From Helopsaltes ochotensis (Eukaryota > Chordata > Aves > Passeriformes > Locustellidae), in NCBI GenBank assembly GCA_013400155.1, contig VXBM01001327.1:62001-126000 (forward strand): a stretch of DNA of 64,000 bases. Direction: 5' to 3'. The position numbers were made by a program, and so were the translations under genes. The notes under the pieces were generated by a model. It worked only from the letters and a program-made list of their open reading frames with translations, ran no database searches and was not told the DNA's origin. This document shows positions 32,801-47,800 of the stretch, in pieces; the first letter of the stretch is position 1; each line of letters opens with the position of its first letter.

Positions 32801-35800
32801 GGACTTACAGACCAGAGTGGAAGCATTAGAGTCACAAACTCGACAACTTGAACTAAAAGCAAAAAACTATGCTGATCAAAGTAAGTAAAACATGGTGCAC
32901 TTCCTGTAAGTGATACTAGTGCATTTTAATTTTTGTTGTGTAAAGTGATAATACATATGTTAAATATCTGTTCCCTCTGATTCCTGTATTTAGACAGATA
33001 ATTGGGTTTGTTGTGCAAGTCTGTTTTTTTTAGAATTACAGCAGGTAAGTCAGATACGAGTTTGTGACTTGTAATCTGATTCTTCTGGTATCCTGCTTGT
33101 ATTGTTTGCCTTTTAGACAGTGCTGTTTTCACATTTAGCAACATTTTCAGGAGATACTTAGGTTACTTCCTTGTTAGTGATGATAAAATAAGCTATTTTC
33201 TTCCTATTATACAGTTATCTGTACTAAAATAAAGGCAATCTTCTAAATGAAGCACAGCTGGGATGAGAAGAGCATTTATGGTTATTCTCATTAACTTTTA
33301 TATAATTTTTGCTGAATTATTTATTTCTATGAGACATACTTTTTATAGAAAAAAGTTCAGGAAGAACGCTTCCCTTTTTAGAGATGTTCTATTTAATTAA
33401 AAAAATTCTGGAAATTTTGGAAAAAGATGAGCGATCAGTTATCTTGAAACATTTGAAGTTACATATATTGTAGTTTAGACATTCTGCTGGGCTGCTTCTT
33501 ATCCAGCCACACAGTCATTGAATGAAGCCTCATTATCAGTTTTTCTACTTTTATACTTCCATCTTTTAAGCCACCTTCTGTTGATGTGAGACCGTTGTGT
33601 TCATCAGTTTATATATAGCTTTTATTGCTGGACCCTGCAGGGACGTAAAGTGATGAGACTGTGGTGAGGCTGAGAGATGACCAGTTTCTAAAAGCAGTGC
33701 CAGTTGTCAAAATAGCCCCTTATCACTATTCTTTCTTCCATTTTTTCTGTTTAGCCATATTTCCTGCCCCTAACACAGCAGATCACAGCTCTTTTTCAGC
33801 TGAAGCTCTAACACTTTTTCTGTAAAGTTTAATTTTCAGTGGCATGACTGAATCTAAAGTAGGGCAGAAGTATTAGTCTGAGAATGTTAAGATGAATGTA
33901 GGCAGCATCTAGGCCAGAATTTTACTGAAATTTGGACAGTTCAGAATGACGTTGGCAAATCTTGGAGGCATCATCTGCTTCATTATCCACTGTTCAAATA
34001 TTCCCAGATTCTGTACAGGCAGGGATGAAGGAGCACTTCAAGCAATCCTTCCTTGCGAAGACCATGGTGATTATTTCCTAGGATTGTCTTTTTGTAGATG
34101 AAGTCAGGCTAAGATGGGTAATTGTAGCTACTTGTACCAGAATCCCTGTGATTCTTGTGAAATGGCTTTGTGTGTGTATTTAAGAGCATCACAAGAGGTG
34201 AAAAGAAAACATTGTAGCAGGAGTTAGGTGGTCTGTTTTGGTGATTAAGACACTGTTTCTAGAAGGCCTGTGCTCTAAAGACACAGCCCTAACAGCTTGT
34301 TCATGGGAGACCCTGCTCTCTGACAACAAGATTATGGACCAAGATTGCATTGTGTCCTATAGGCCATGACTTTATTCTGTTAATGCAATCCAAAGGGCAA
34401 AGTGGTTCTGTGAAAAAGAAAAATCAGTTGGATTTCTGGCAATGTATGTGACAACATACGTGGAGTTTCTTTAATAGAAATTACATTTATCATGTATTGA
34501 TAACACCATTTTATGTTGCTCTGTGAGTCTGTTGGTATGAAAGTATTTGCCCAAGAAACTCAGTTGTTCCAGTAGAAGTACTGAAGGTTGCTAGAACTAC
34601 TTTTTTGTAAGAAGTAGTGTTGCTAAAAAAAGTTATCATAACTACATAAAGCTCTAGTGATAGAAAAATGACTTTTAGACAGTTCCAAAATCTACTTATT
34701 GGAGAAAAAAAATTTGTTTTTTGAGAAAAACCTTCTATGATGGCAAAATTTTATATTTGGAGAAACAGTAGGCCTGTGTTAAACACTGAGTTTGCTCATG
34801 CTTGGCTTTGATAAGCTGTCTGGGACAACATGAAAGGCTGCTGGGAAGATTTGACATGCTACTGATGGGGAGGAAGATCAAAGGGGATATAAGCACATTT
34901 GTTGAACATCTGATCAATATTATGCAAGTAAACTGTTTTTTTTAGTGTTCTAAATTTCTAAAGTATGAAAACCATACAAGCGTCTATATTTGTGAAGCAG
35001 TTTAACCTTAACATTACCTTGTTTTGTTTTATAGATCAGGCAACTGGCATGTTGTAGGATCCCAATCACCGATACGTCACTTTCATTGGACTCCAAGTCT
35101 TTTAGCTATATTTCTTTTTCTCTTCTACTTCTTATAGTATTGCTTGTGCATCTAAATTAGACTCTGGTATTGCCAACTGTGTTACCATGTCAGCGTTCAA
35201 AACAGTGGCAGTGTTATCACTGGTAATGGGAGTTGCAAATGTCTGGCACAGTGCAAGTAAGCAAATAAAACCTGGGTCTGGAGTGCAGAGTGAGATCATA
35301 ACATCAGTTTGTGATATCAGCAAAACCTTAGAATGAAAACCAAGTAAAACGTGGTTCTGTGTCATACTTTACCTACAAGACTTTTTCCTTCTTGTAGGCT
35401 ACCTGTGCTCTGTATGTTTTTCCTCAAATAAGCAAAGCCTGTGAGAACAAGCGTTGTCTATTTAAAAGTTTTGACTCATTCTCCTGAACACTGTCAATGC
35501 TGGGAATTTAGTGAAGGCTTGTCAGCTGGGCAGCTCTTACGTTAGTTACATTGTTGAGTTCAGCTTTATTGTATGTCCTTAAACCTGTGTGCCAGTTAAA
35601 ATAGCTCAAAAAGTTATGGTTGTTATGTCCTGAATTTTAAGTGCTTGTTTGTGCAGTCTAAGCGATTGTCATACTAAATCAAAAGGAAAAAAAAAAAAAA
35701 GATACTTCTTTGCACTTAAATTTACCCTGTGTGATTGCATCCATAGCCATGTATTCAANNNNNNNNNNNNNNNNNNNNNNNNNNNNNNNNNNNNNNNNNN

Positions 35801-38800
35801 NNNNNNNNNNNNNNNNNNNNNNNNNNNNNNNNNNNNNNNNNNNNNNNNNNNNNNNNNNNNNNNTGAACCCTGGAGCGACAGCCTGGGTTCTCTGAGAGGC
35901 CACTGGCCCGGACAGATGCACCTACATGGCTTGAGAACCCTCAAAAGCAAAAAACCCTGCCAGATGAGTGAACTACCTCGAAGTGCTCTGTTCTTTCTTA
36001 GGAGAAGGTGGAAAGTGTGGGAGATGACAGCAAGACACTACTGGGAGGACTGTGAGCCTAGCAGATGATGCAATCCCAAATGGTGGGAGCAGATGCACTG
36101 GAGTTACCTCCTGCATGATGTGTAGCACTCAGTCCTGGTAGTTGATGGGCTGTGGTGGTTGCCTAAGTCAAGTTTGCTGCCAAAAACTGGTGCAGTATAT
36201 GGCACCGTGGGATAATTCATTAAACTTTACGACTGCTTAAAGGAGAGCAGAGGCATAAGGATTTGCGACTTCTATTTGAGTGCAGGAATGTGCAACACTG
36301 ATGAAGCTCCTTGGCTTGTGATCTAGCTTTTCATCTCGTTTTGCACTGTTGCTCTTGGATGTAACTTTTCCCTGTCCGTTGTGTGGCCTGGCTCTCAGCA
36401 GTACCTGGACAGAGAGTAGGGAGGGGCAGTGCCTGTGCTCCTGGGGTCTGTGCCATGTGGAAAGTCAGGCAAGTTAAACAGCAAAAAGTTCCTGGGTATT
36501 TGTTTAGGAATGATGTTGGTACAGGCAGTTTTTAGAAGTTCTTGCTGTGGGTCTGTAGTAAACTTTTACTGAGTGTTGGCAAACGTCTCTTTTTGTGTTT
36601 ATGACTTATCTAGAATTCATGTCATTTTTTCCTTCTCAGCAGCAGAGGGCACCTGTGAACATGACAATGGTGTGTATTCAGTAAATAACATTCTTCTGTT
36701 CTGCAGGGATGTATGAGGCCAATGCCAGTCTTTGATATAATCTCAAATATTTCTTACAAGAACTTGAAAATACCTGACTTCCACATTATTTCATGTCTTT
36801 GCTGCTGTGAGACCCCGTAGTTCTATTTGTAATTTGTTTGCAGCATTTAAATATTTGAAATGTCAACCCTGGACCTGAAAAATAGAGGGCTGTTAAAAAC
36901 TTATAATAGCAATACACAGCTCATTTGTCCAGCAGTGCTCTGTGAAGGCACATGATACTGCTGGGATAATGATAGTGTTCAGTCTCCAATTACAGGAAGG
37001 GATAAGATCTCAGAGCTCATGGGATGTTCCACTGAGTTCTGGGGGAGGGGCTACAGAGGTTTATTTTAGTTTCCTTCCTTGCTTCTCTTTCTGGGAATGT
37101 CAGTTTTCTTTATGTATTACAGGCTATAAGTTAATTAAATTTTTGGGAGTAAAAAATAACTAGTATATTTTGACTTACTACAGGAATGAAGCAGCTTTGG
37201 CATAAACTTTCTGAAGAAGTCATTCTTGGAGCAACTTATTTATTAGAGAATCTGAAAAACACGACTGCATGACTGAACTGCTTTTTGATGGAGGTGGTAG
37301 GCTGTGGGAGTTGAAAGATTTGGCTCCTTGGCTGGATCTGCCTAGTGCTAAAGTACAACCAAGATAACAAATTGCTTTTGACAAGACAACAGATATGTCT
37401 GCATATATATCTGAGTTTACCAAACCTGAGCTTTGTGTGCAAGTTAGATTATATTTGGAGGAAAACTACAGTTGTAAAAGAAACCTAACAAAACAAACCC
37501 CAAACAAGTGTAATCCCAAGAAATAGCTCTTGGGTTTTGGAGCTGTAAATGTTGTGACACAACTCTTGGGATTATGGTATTTCCCATGTCAGGTGACACT
37601 GTGCAGCTATTGCTTGTTGAAGGTTTTATTTGGGATATGAGACATGCTTTGGAAGCTGACCTAAAAACATTTGTTTTTCTCAGAAGCTGGACAGAACTAT
37701 TGCTTCCATTGGCTTCAAGAGAAAATGCAAGACCAGGTTTTGTTGCGAATATTCTGCAGATGTTATTTGATATTTGATTTTCCTCTGAACTCTCAGAACA
37801 CCAGTGTTGCTGTGATGTACACCTAGGCAGACAGCTACTCATGGATAATTTGAAGGCATCCAATAGCTGAGATATCTCTGCACATGGGATATCATGCAGC
37901 TCATGTGGCTATGTAGTTAACAGGGAGACTGATGTGAACTTTCAGCTGTGAAATTTAACAGAAACAGAAACTTCCCAGAAAATCGTTTTGAGATTTGATT
38001 TGTGTATCTGCACAGATGGTGATGTAGATACCTAAACTGGTGTGAAACAGCTCTGTCAGTAAATGCTACATCTAGGGATGGCTCAACTGGTGAGATGGCT
38101 TTATCTCAATGAATACAGGAAAGCTTTTCAAGAGATCCTGGAAAGGAGTTGAAAAGTTTGCATTTGTTCAGTGGAGGTCTGGGTTGTTCCTACTTCATTT
38201 TCACAGACTGACAGCAGCAGAACTAATCGGATTTCAGCAGAGGAAAGAATGGCTTGAGTTCTTGTATTTCTTGATTAGCAGATGTGGAACTGAACTGTTT
38301 ACTAGTGTGTTCTCAGCGTGGATGTTCCTCATCTCTGATGATGTCCATCATTATCTCAGGTTTGTTTACCAGGCAGATTGTCCCTGCCCTTTGCTACATT
38401 GTGCCTCAGGTATCAGTCAGTACACCTGAAAAATCTTTCTGTAAGAAGTGTGAGTATCAGGGTGGAAAGGGAGGCTTTCCTCCTGACTGTGCATTTCCCA
38501 GTGCCTTTCCTGGCTGCCCAGTGCTGTTCCCAAATACCTGCTGTCTGTCTGGTTTTGGGAGCCAGCAGCCCACTAGATGGAGCAGGGGGTACAGCTGGCT
38601 CCAGAGCAGGCACCATGCCAAGCTACAGGACTCAAGGCTAAAATAAGATGGAGCAGGAAATTAGAGCAGTGATTGGCCTGCTTTAAGCTTAGCTGTTAAT
38701 ATACCTGAGCAAAAGGGGTGGGAAGAGCTTGAAATCCACTGGTGTATAATTAACTGCTCATGTGTATTTTTACATTAAGAGAGTATTATAGTTTATGTGC

Positions 38801-41800
38801 TGGAGTTTGGTTTATAGTGGTTCTGTTGCTCAAAATATTGCAGTAATAAAAAAAATTACTCTAAATGTCTCTTAGAATCTTACAGTCCCCAGTTTTCACT
38901 GGCTTTTGAAACAAATCCAGTCTGCTAAAGCTTCTGTGTCCACACTGACTTCACGTAGATTTTCTCAGACAGGGACTCGCTTCAATAGCCAAGTGTATAA
39001 ATGGAGCATCCCACTGTTTGCAAAGCAAATCAAAGGTTTTCTCACTGAAACACTTCTTCTTGCATAGAATGGGCAAGAAGTTGGATTTTTGACTTGATTT
39101 TGTGTAGAGGTTTCTTGTATATATTCTTGATTGTTTGAGTTTCAGTCTATGTGAGGGATGTCCTGGCATGTGGTTATCTCTATATTAAATGTTGTAGCAG
39201 AATGTTTAAAGATGGTGTTTTTTGTGGTTTGTTTGTTTGTTCATTTTTTGTTTTGGGTGTGGGTTTGGTTGTTTTTTTGGGGTTTTTTTGTGTGTGTGTG
39301 TTTTGTGTTTTGGGTTTTTTTTTAGTTTTGTGTTGGGTTTTTGGTAACAAATTGCAGGGATTTTTTGTGCCTGAGACATAGTGCAAGCTTGAACAGTCCA
39401 GAAGTGTCAGGGATAAGACCATTGCTGCTGCATGTGTTGATATTTGCTATCAACAGAGCATTCTTGACAGCTAAATTATTGTCATAATTTCAAGTGCCCT
39501 ACTTATTAAACTGACCTAGACCTGTAGTTCGCAGTCTAAGAGCTACTTGATGTTGATCTTGTCAAGGGGTTGAATTTTTCACTTGTTTTACAAATCAGTT
39601 TTCTGTGCTGGTTTGATTTGCAGGTCTTACCACTTCCAGGGTAAACACTTGTTTGATAGCTCAGTCAGTCCTCTTTTCAGTTCACAAGTGATTTGTGTGC
39701 TCTTTGGCAACTACTTAGGAGGTCATAAGGTCCTTCTGGGTCTACATCTTAACTTTGGTGTGGCACCTGCATTAAAGAATAGAGCGGGATGGAAGCTGTC
39801 CAGGGAGAGTCTTCAGACAGTCCTGGTGCCAGGAAGGACTCATTAATGAGCTGGATCTCTGTCCTTGCTTGTGTAGGAGGAACTTGTAATTCCTCTTGAA
39901 GGCATCACACTGGTTGGATTTGCCATTCTAGCAGGTCTGTTTCTCTTTCTCCCCCTCAGGCTTATCAGGAGTTTGAGGCAGAGGACAACATACAGATGAA
40001 GGGTTCCAAACTTGGTAAAAGCCATCAGACTTGGGAGGTAAGCTTTGACTTTCAAACAGGCAGGGTGGGCAGCTTGGCTGCTTAATTCCTCATAATGCTG
40101 TCAGGAGACAGAAATTCTAGTTTCTCTAGTTTATCATCATATTTTATCTCCCATTTTTGGGCTTAACAGATTTTCTGTGAGAGAACTTTGATCAAGATCG
40201 GTACCTCAGGGCATTGAAGGTGTTAGAACATTGACAGTGCTGGAGAAGTTCTCACTAGGCCTTGGGTTTGAGTTTGTGGTGATGTTTCAAGGGGATGCCT
40301 TCTCATCAGCTTAAAAGTACTAGAATATTTGCATTTTATGCTCATACTTATGGTGCTTGAAGACCTTTATGTTTTTTCCACATAAGCTTCTAAGAGTGGC
40401 TAGTGCAACTTTTTTGTTGTTATATTTTGCACATGTATTATCTTAAACAATGTAATCTTGCAATGTAAGATCTTCCTTGATGTGACAAGGCTTTGTAATG
40501 GCTTTGTAAAGACACATTGCAACAGAGACAATGGATACTTTTAGGATATATATAATCAAACTAATTTTATCATCCACTCATAAGAATTTGACATCTTAGT
40601 GGAAAAAAGTCTGAGATTGAAACATCAGAGAAACTTTTTTGTGTTGTTACTTAAGTCAAACTGATAGGAACTATGTCTGGTTGGCACTTGGTAGGCCCAG
40701 CATGTGGCAGGCAGTGCCAGCACACAGCTCCATTCCTCTTGGGGTGTTATCAGGGCCAGACCTCCACTCCTTGTATGTTGATGTATTAAAATGGAACTGG
40801 CAGTAATTCAGTTTAAAATGTTTCTAGGTGCCAGTGAAAGTCATTTTGCCCTCCTGTTTAGTTTCCTATTACTGCTGATGGGAATGTTCCTTTAATAGTG
40901 ACTTAAGTTTCTCAAAGTTTTTGGGTGAGAATCTGGTGGTCTTCCTCAAAATTCTTCTGACTCCGTGTTCAAGTCAGTGGTGATCTCTGATCCTGGGGGA
41001 GTATCTGATCTCTTGTATAGTGTTTAATTGGATAAATAAAGTGAATTCTCTTGGTTGTTTTGGCAAGATCTTATCTTGATGGAAGGCATATTTTGGGTAG
41101 AATAAATTTCTGGTGTCTTGTCCTGCTGGTATTGGAAAAAACAGTTCTGAGGACTGTTGATGTGTCTGTTGAGGGTATGTAACTTAGTGCACATTCTCTT
41201 TTGGCTGAAACTTCCAGCTCTAGGAGAGTAATGTATTGCACAGCTGGAAATGACTTTCAGAAGAAAGTGCTTAATGTCAGTTATATCATCTTCTGTGCCC
41301 TTAATTGTTTTAACGTTTGTACCTAATGAAAGAGACCTAGTGGTCAGATCTAATGGAGAGATCCCCTTTGACTGTGCAGCATCACTAGCTATGTACATTT
41401 GTCTTCAGTGACTTGATTGAAGGAACTGTTTTTTATAATGGGGTCATTAAAGTTTTAAAGCATTTTAAAGCATTTCTTTCTTCACAGATGGAGAAGACAG
41501 TGGTGTGCTTCTTTATGGAACCTCAACCCCTGTGCAAGCATGTGTTCTATCCATAAAAGTGGGAAATGCTTTTGTGGATTTCCTGAAGGCTGGTTTTGGG
41601 CAGCTGCAAAGAAGGGTGTTGGTAACACCTGATGTGATGTTAATCTTCATTCAATGTACTCTTGAGTACTTTCCCAGAATCCACTTGCAGAATTCATCCC
41701 TGGAGGTGGCTGCACTGTCTAGATGTGAACTCACTGAACAGTGTTGGGTGCATCCACCCTGGTTTGTGTGGGAGCTCTGTGTGAGACCGAATTGAGCCGT

Positions 41801-44800
41801 GACTTCACCACCCAGTGCAAAGCAGCGGGGGGGCTCTTTGGACACTGTTGGAGAGGGAGCTGCTTTCAGCAAACTTGAGGCCCATCAGTCGTGTAGTTTG
41901 TACTTTCTGATCTCCTGTTTTCCCAAAGCAGGTTTAGCACAGTGGAAAGGTTACGAGGGAGATCCTCTGGGAGCTGTGGTTCACAGCCTGGGCACAGTGT
42001 GCTCATGTGGGAACTGCTGAGTATCTCTGATGGGCGGTTGTTTATCATCTCATAACTCATGACTAGGATGTCAGTCAGACAAAGATAGTGGATAGTCTGT
42101 CATGCCACAACTTCTTTAATTGTAAGTTTTGACTCTTGTTTCTGTAGTCTCTTACTAAAGGCTTCCATAAAACTATACTTCAAGGAGACTTAAAACACCT
42201 TGTGTCTCAAAACAATTAACTGAACTCTTCCATTCAGCAGTGTTCTGCATCTGATATGTATTTCTCAGATACATGCATTGTGGTGTAAAATACATTTTTC
42301 TCTATGTTGTGTTATAAATACTTGTGCCTCCTCTGCTGCTAATTCATCCAAAGAGCTTTTGTTCCAACAGGGCAGAAATGGAAGCATTCAATCTAGCAAT
42401 ATTATAAATAATATTTAATGTCATATTTTGACCAGATATTTACAGGTGGGCTGCAAAAGTTTGTGTCAAGGAACTTAATGTTCTTATAAGAGCAAGATTA
42501 GATGAGGAATTCAGAATATTTATACAGATTTGTGTGAGTAGACAGTTATGTGTTTTGGTTCTTCCATTTGACTTGGGCAAAGACATTTTTCCATTAAAAC
42601 ATACTTATGATAAAATACTGTGCCAAAATACAGATATATAGATCAAAAAGAAATGGTGTATTGAGAATTAATTTTCAGGAGACCAATTTTCAGTTGGCAA
42701 CATGAAAATATGCAAATTGCAGAGAAGATCTTGGCATTTGTCTTCAGATAATGTGTGTCTGGCAATGACTCTCTGGAAACATGGATCTATAAATTTGAAG
42801 TTTCCCAGGGAAATTTAGACATGGCAAGTAGAAAAAACAAAAACTCAGTTACACAATTTGATACACATGCTTATGTCACATAAATATTATGATAAATACC
42901 TGAATAAAAAGATGGAATTCACATCTAAGCAGCAAAAATGTCTTGTGTTGGAATGACACAATAAGTTGTGTGTAGAAGGTTTTGAGTTTTGTTAGTTTTT
43001 CTGAAAATTAATTGCATTGGGATATCACAGTTTGTTTCAGCTTGGTTTCATCTGAGCTGAAACACAGCACAGATGAGCTGAGCTGCTCAGTGTGTTTCAT
43101 CTCCCTCTAATAAGAACTTACTGTCTAAAGTTCTCCTAAATCTGCTAGATGTGTTTTTAATTTTTTGAATACCTATAGAAGTATTCAAATGTTTTCTGTC
43201 TTTAAATCTGCCTTAGTGTTCAGTGAAGTGTGAGTGAATGCCAGCAGAAACCTTAATTTCTCTATCATGTAGGGCCTGAACCTGTTTTAACAAATACCTT
43301 GCCTATGTTTGTCCTGGTTAAACACCTCTGGAAATTGTGCGGATATGTTTTAGAGAACTGATGTTAGGACCTTAGCTGGAGCCTATGGCTTCATCTGGGA
43401 TTGGGTGACACGGCCTCTGCCTCTTCCTGTGGTTTCCATGTGAAACAATCTGGATTGGGGTGAACAGTAAGCTGGCCTTGAACAGAAAAATCCCCTCTCA
43501 CTGGCCTAGCAACCAGCAGGGGAAAATAGGACTTGGGCTCTTTAGGGGAATGCAAATTGCAAGGTTGTGCTGCTGTTGATGTACTTGGAAAACTCAGTGA
43601 TAAGAGCCTAAAACCACAAACACTGACATAATTTTTATCCTGCTTTGTGGTATTCGCTACTAGGAATACTCTGATCGGCTTGCTTAGTCCCAAGTCAGTC
43701 TCACTTACTAGAACTCTGAATTTAGTTTTAATTTTTTTTTTCTTCTTCCAGTTAGCAGACTTGAAGAGCGGGAGGCAGAACTCAAGAAGGAATACAATGC
43801 TCTTCATTCAAGACATACAGAGGTAGGTTGTTATAGCAAGATGATTTGGGGATATCTGTAAAAATGTACATCTGGGGAAAACCTTTTGCTGTGAGCAATT
43901 GGGAAAATTATTGAATATTTTGGTTTGTACACTGAGTTGTAACCAGGCTTCATTTGGTGATGTAGTTTTCCTCATTCACATCTAAGTGTCTATTTCTCAA
44001 TGTTTTATTACACATCTGTCATTTTTATAGCTTTGTCAGATATTGAAAAGATTTAAAAAGGAATTTGTTCTTCCATATTTCAAAGGAAAATTTTCAAAAC
44101 ACACTAATAAGCTTCAAAGAAATAGAAATGAAATTACATTTTTATATTCTTTCCATCAACTTTTTGTGTTGGTTTTATTTGTACTGTTGAAGGAACAAAT
44201 CCTTTCAAAACCTGGCCTACTGGGATTTGTGATTAAAAGAGTTCCCTGCCATACTTTATTGATAGCTGTTGAAAATGGGATTTGCTGATGAAGATGGAAC
44301 AATTCAGAATGTGTTCATTTAAATAAGAGCCACTCTATTTAAGTTGGGTCCAAAGCATAAAAACAGGACTTGCAATGCTTCAGTTTTCAGTAGCTTTCCC
44401 ATACAGAGATGTTTTACTGCCTAAGTCATATATGTATTTTAGTGAGGAAGTCACTAGGTCCTTTGAATTATTCTGATTAATGTAGGCTCCCACTTGAACA
44501 CAGTTCTCCTCCTCACTCTCCTTGCATTGCCTTTGGAAAGTCAGAGATCTGTTTTTAGATCCTTGCTACCAAAGAGAGCAACGCCATAGTGACTGCTCCC
44601 AGTCCAAGAGACCCATGTGGGGAAAGGGGAAGTAGATACAGGTGTCAGATTTGGTCACCTTAAATGCTTTCAACAACTTTAAGTGATTTATACTGACAGC
44701 AGCTGATAAGTGACTTGGAGCCATGGCCAGTCTGTAGTGCTTGTGTGACAAGACTTGTGAAACTCTTAAAAGTATTCATCTATTTACTGAAATCATAGCA

Positions 44801-47800
44801 TTTTAAAAATCACATTCATTACTAGATTGTCACTTTAGAATGGCACATCTTTTGAAAGTGGAAATCTAAGTAAAATGAGAAGTTACGAGTCTTAATGCTG
44901 CCCCTGAGATTTGGGATCCTTTTGATGTGGAAGTACTTCAGAGTATTGGGTGCTTGCAGCGTTCTGGTTATTGTAATTAGAACTTGTGGGTTCTGTCACA
45001 ATAGAACTAGCAGATTTTTATTGAATCCTGTTTCACAGAGTTCAAGATTAAATGTATTGGACACTATTAATTCAATGAAATGCCTTATGACATGTTCTGA
45101 ATATCTTTTTACATAAGTTTTGCTCCAAAATGGACAACAACCTCTGCTGGTTTGATTCCAATTTGTTAAATGCTTTTACATCTTAATTTCACTTTCCTTG
45201 GTGTAGGGAGAGATTTTTCCTTGGGCTTACTGTTACTGGGGTGACTATGCTTTCTTCATGAAGAAATAATTTGAAGTGTACCATGGTATATCCATACCTC
45301 TGTTGTCCTAAACAGATGGCAGATTGGAAGGTGGGGTGTAGCAGGTAGTGAAGAGGATAAAATGTTTGGTCAGAACAGAATGGATGAAACAGCCTGAACA
45401 TACTCTGACTTCTGTGCTCTGGTTCTGTGTCTTTCCTGTGTTTGCAGTCAGTTTTGATGTTGTGCTGATCATACTCTGCTCTAACACTCAGATAACATGA
45501 GTGACAAAGCAGTGTGCTGGAGTTCCTGAGGTGGAACTTCTATGCAAAGTCTTGTTTCCATCTTGCTCTGACTGTAAAAGACCAGATGCAGGAAGCAATC
45601 ATATAGCTAAGTGCTGGAAAGCAGAATGGTTGACAGTGGTCTAACACAAAAGTCTTCAAATCTTTGCTCTTTGACATAGAAAGGAATTCTGTCAGTTGCC
45701 TCTTATATCTCAAATACTCTTCTGTTTAATAGAATCTAGATTGTTTTCGTTTCTGGATAAAAGCAAGCCTGTTTTTTGTACCTGTGAGGGCTTTTTTGCC
45801 TTTGCTGCTGAGATGATGCACTGCTGCTGGTGCCTCTTTCAGAGCGGATCATTCAGCGTGGTTTTGACTGCTGAGTAGGAGGTAAAGGATCTTACTTTCC
45901 TTTTTCTGCAGAGCTAAAGGGCATAACTTTGTAACTATGGCACTGGCATTTTAAAGGCTTGGCTAAGGCTTTTATGTTTATTACACAGTTGGGAAACTGA
46001 GGCAAAGCAATACTAGAGATCTGATGGAGAATTGACTACTACCTGTGGTCTCTCTGCACAAGTTTCTAAAATAAACCTCTTTTTTCTCTATTTAGGGAAG
46101 TTACTCTTTTTCTCCTTTGGGAAACACCAGGCTGAGGTGGTTCAATATCTTTCCCTGACACACAGAATATGGGCTGAGTTTAATGAAGCATAATTGGGCC
46201 GTAGAAGTTTCTCAGTGTTCTGCACTGATACAATGTGACAGAACAGTGAGCCTGGCTCTGACATTGGGAATGTCAGATTCATTTAGGATAAACATATCCC
46301 CAGCAAGTCCCTGGGCAGAAAGAGAAGGCTAATGGAGGTATGTATTTACAATTAGAGCTAAGCATAGGCAGCTGTCACATTGTGAGATTAGACTTTGGAT
46401 GTCAGTTCAAGCAAGCAGTTTTCCTAAAGCCTTATGCTGAGCATTAACAGCTTGATCTATAAAACCTGGATTTAACATCTTTATGTACAAGTGCATCTGC
46501 CAGCAACACCATCATGTGTGTTATAAAGATGCGTCAAGCTCTCCGGTGAGAATGGTGCTTTTACTTAGGTGAGAAACTCACCACAAAGCCTGGAAGGAAG
46601 AAAGGTTCTTACATGGAAGTATGTTTACGACTTTGATACTGAATTAAGGAGATTCTAGAAATAAATCTAGATTATGTGGGACAAAGAAAGATCTATATAC
46701 ACACAGTTGGGTGCATATTCCCAAAGGGAGGAGCTGCTTGTGCCCAGCCTGATTGGGTCTGCAGGATAAGCAGTGAGGGCTGAGCCTGGTCTGAGCAGTA
46801 GCACTGAGCCTGGTCTGACAGCCAAAGGATTACTAAAACCTGTCCAGGGGAGCTAAAGCAGTGACACAAAAAGGAAGGATGAGCAAAAGAGCAAGGAATG
46901 TATAAAGGAGATGCTCTCAACCTGGTTAAGGCAAAGGTATAGGTAACAACATCCCCAACATGACATATCCACGTTTGTTTGTGACAAGTGCCAGGCTTGT
47001 ATACAGTGGGAGTGGTTGTATTTGTAAGGGTAGAAATTGAAATGAGTGCCAGGATGTTCATTGTCTTTTACTGAGGGCTGAATTTTAGGATGTAGAAAAA
47101 CCTTGAACACTTCTGCAGTTGTAAAACTTGTCACATGCTGTATGAGGAAACCAATCTGAGTATTTTTATGAGGTTGAAAGGCATTGCAATCAAAGGGAAT
47201 TGATTTCACATTCATGCTGTAATGTGTTCAAAAGCATGTTGTAGTTGGTTTGTTCATGTGTCTTAAAATCATTAACACCTGAACTGTGAAATGCTGTTAA
47301 ATGCAGAACTGGGAAGAATTATCTTAGTTATCTTTAATTCCCTCAGGTAATTGTAATTGAGCAATGTGTTTAATTACAACAATGCTAAAGTGCTCTGAGT
47401 TTATGATGTGTGTTCCTTGGAACAACTGGTTGTATTCAAAATACTTGTGGACTTTGTGGGCAGCAGAGTGAATTGTCCGTAGGGAAAAGTTATGGATGAT
47501 TAAATATTGACTGCAGCTTGTATTGAAGAGAAGATGGGTAGACATAGTTAATTATTTATCATCTGTCCTCCAGCATAACTTCAGTAAAAATTGTGCTGAG
47601 TGGGAAGGAATTCAATCCATTTAAGTCTATTTTTAAATTGTCAGTAATATTAAAGCCTTTTTATTTCAACAGCTGAGTAATCTCAAAACAGAGAATTTCT
47701 AATCAGATTTTGAACCCTCAGAATTCTAGTACCTTAATTCCTTACACGTTTTTGGATCTTCGTGGATATGCCAAGGCTCTTGAGGGTCATTTAGATTCAA

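Larger units (their letters stand above)
32881..43751 (+). other. SPAG9: SPAG9 intron 2
   Basis: 10.9 kb, the longest intron here. Contains a 105-bp gap (35759-35863), a T/G-rich low-complexity block near 39217-39340 and many short chance frames (for example 41505-41795 and 38284-38646). No exon with matching phase was recognised. Confidence 0.85.

Noticed and set aside
39151..39381. Hydrophobic 76-codon frame
   Set aside because: Translation of a T/G low-complexity block.
41486..41795. Possible exon after TTCTTTCTTCACAG with a 96-codon frame
   Set aside because: The acceptor is plausible but the protein shows no relation to SPAG9, no donor in a fitting phase was evident, and the phase does not suit exon 2 to exon 3 joining.
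43040..43105. Imperfect hairpin around TGAAACACA and TGTGTTTCA
   Set aside because: Short arms, nothing beyond chance expected in a 7-11 kb intron region.
46760..46822. CTGAGCCTGGTCTGA repeated twice
   Set aside because: Only two short copies, in intron; no wider structure.
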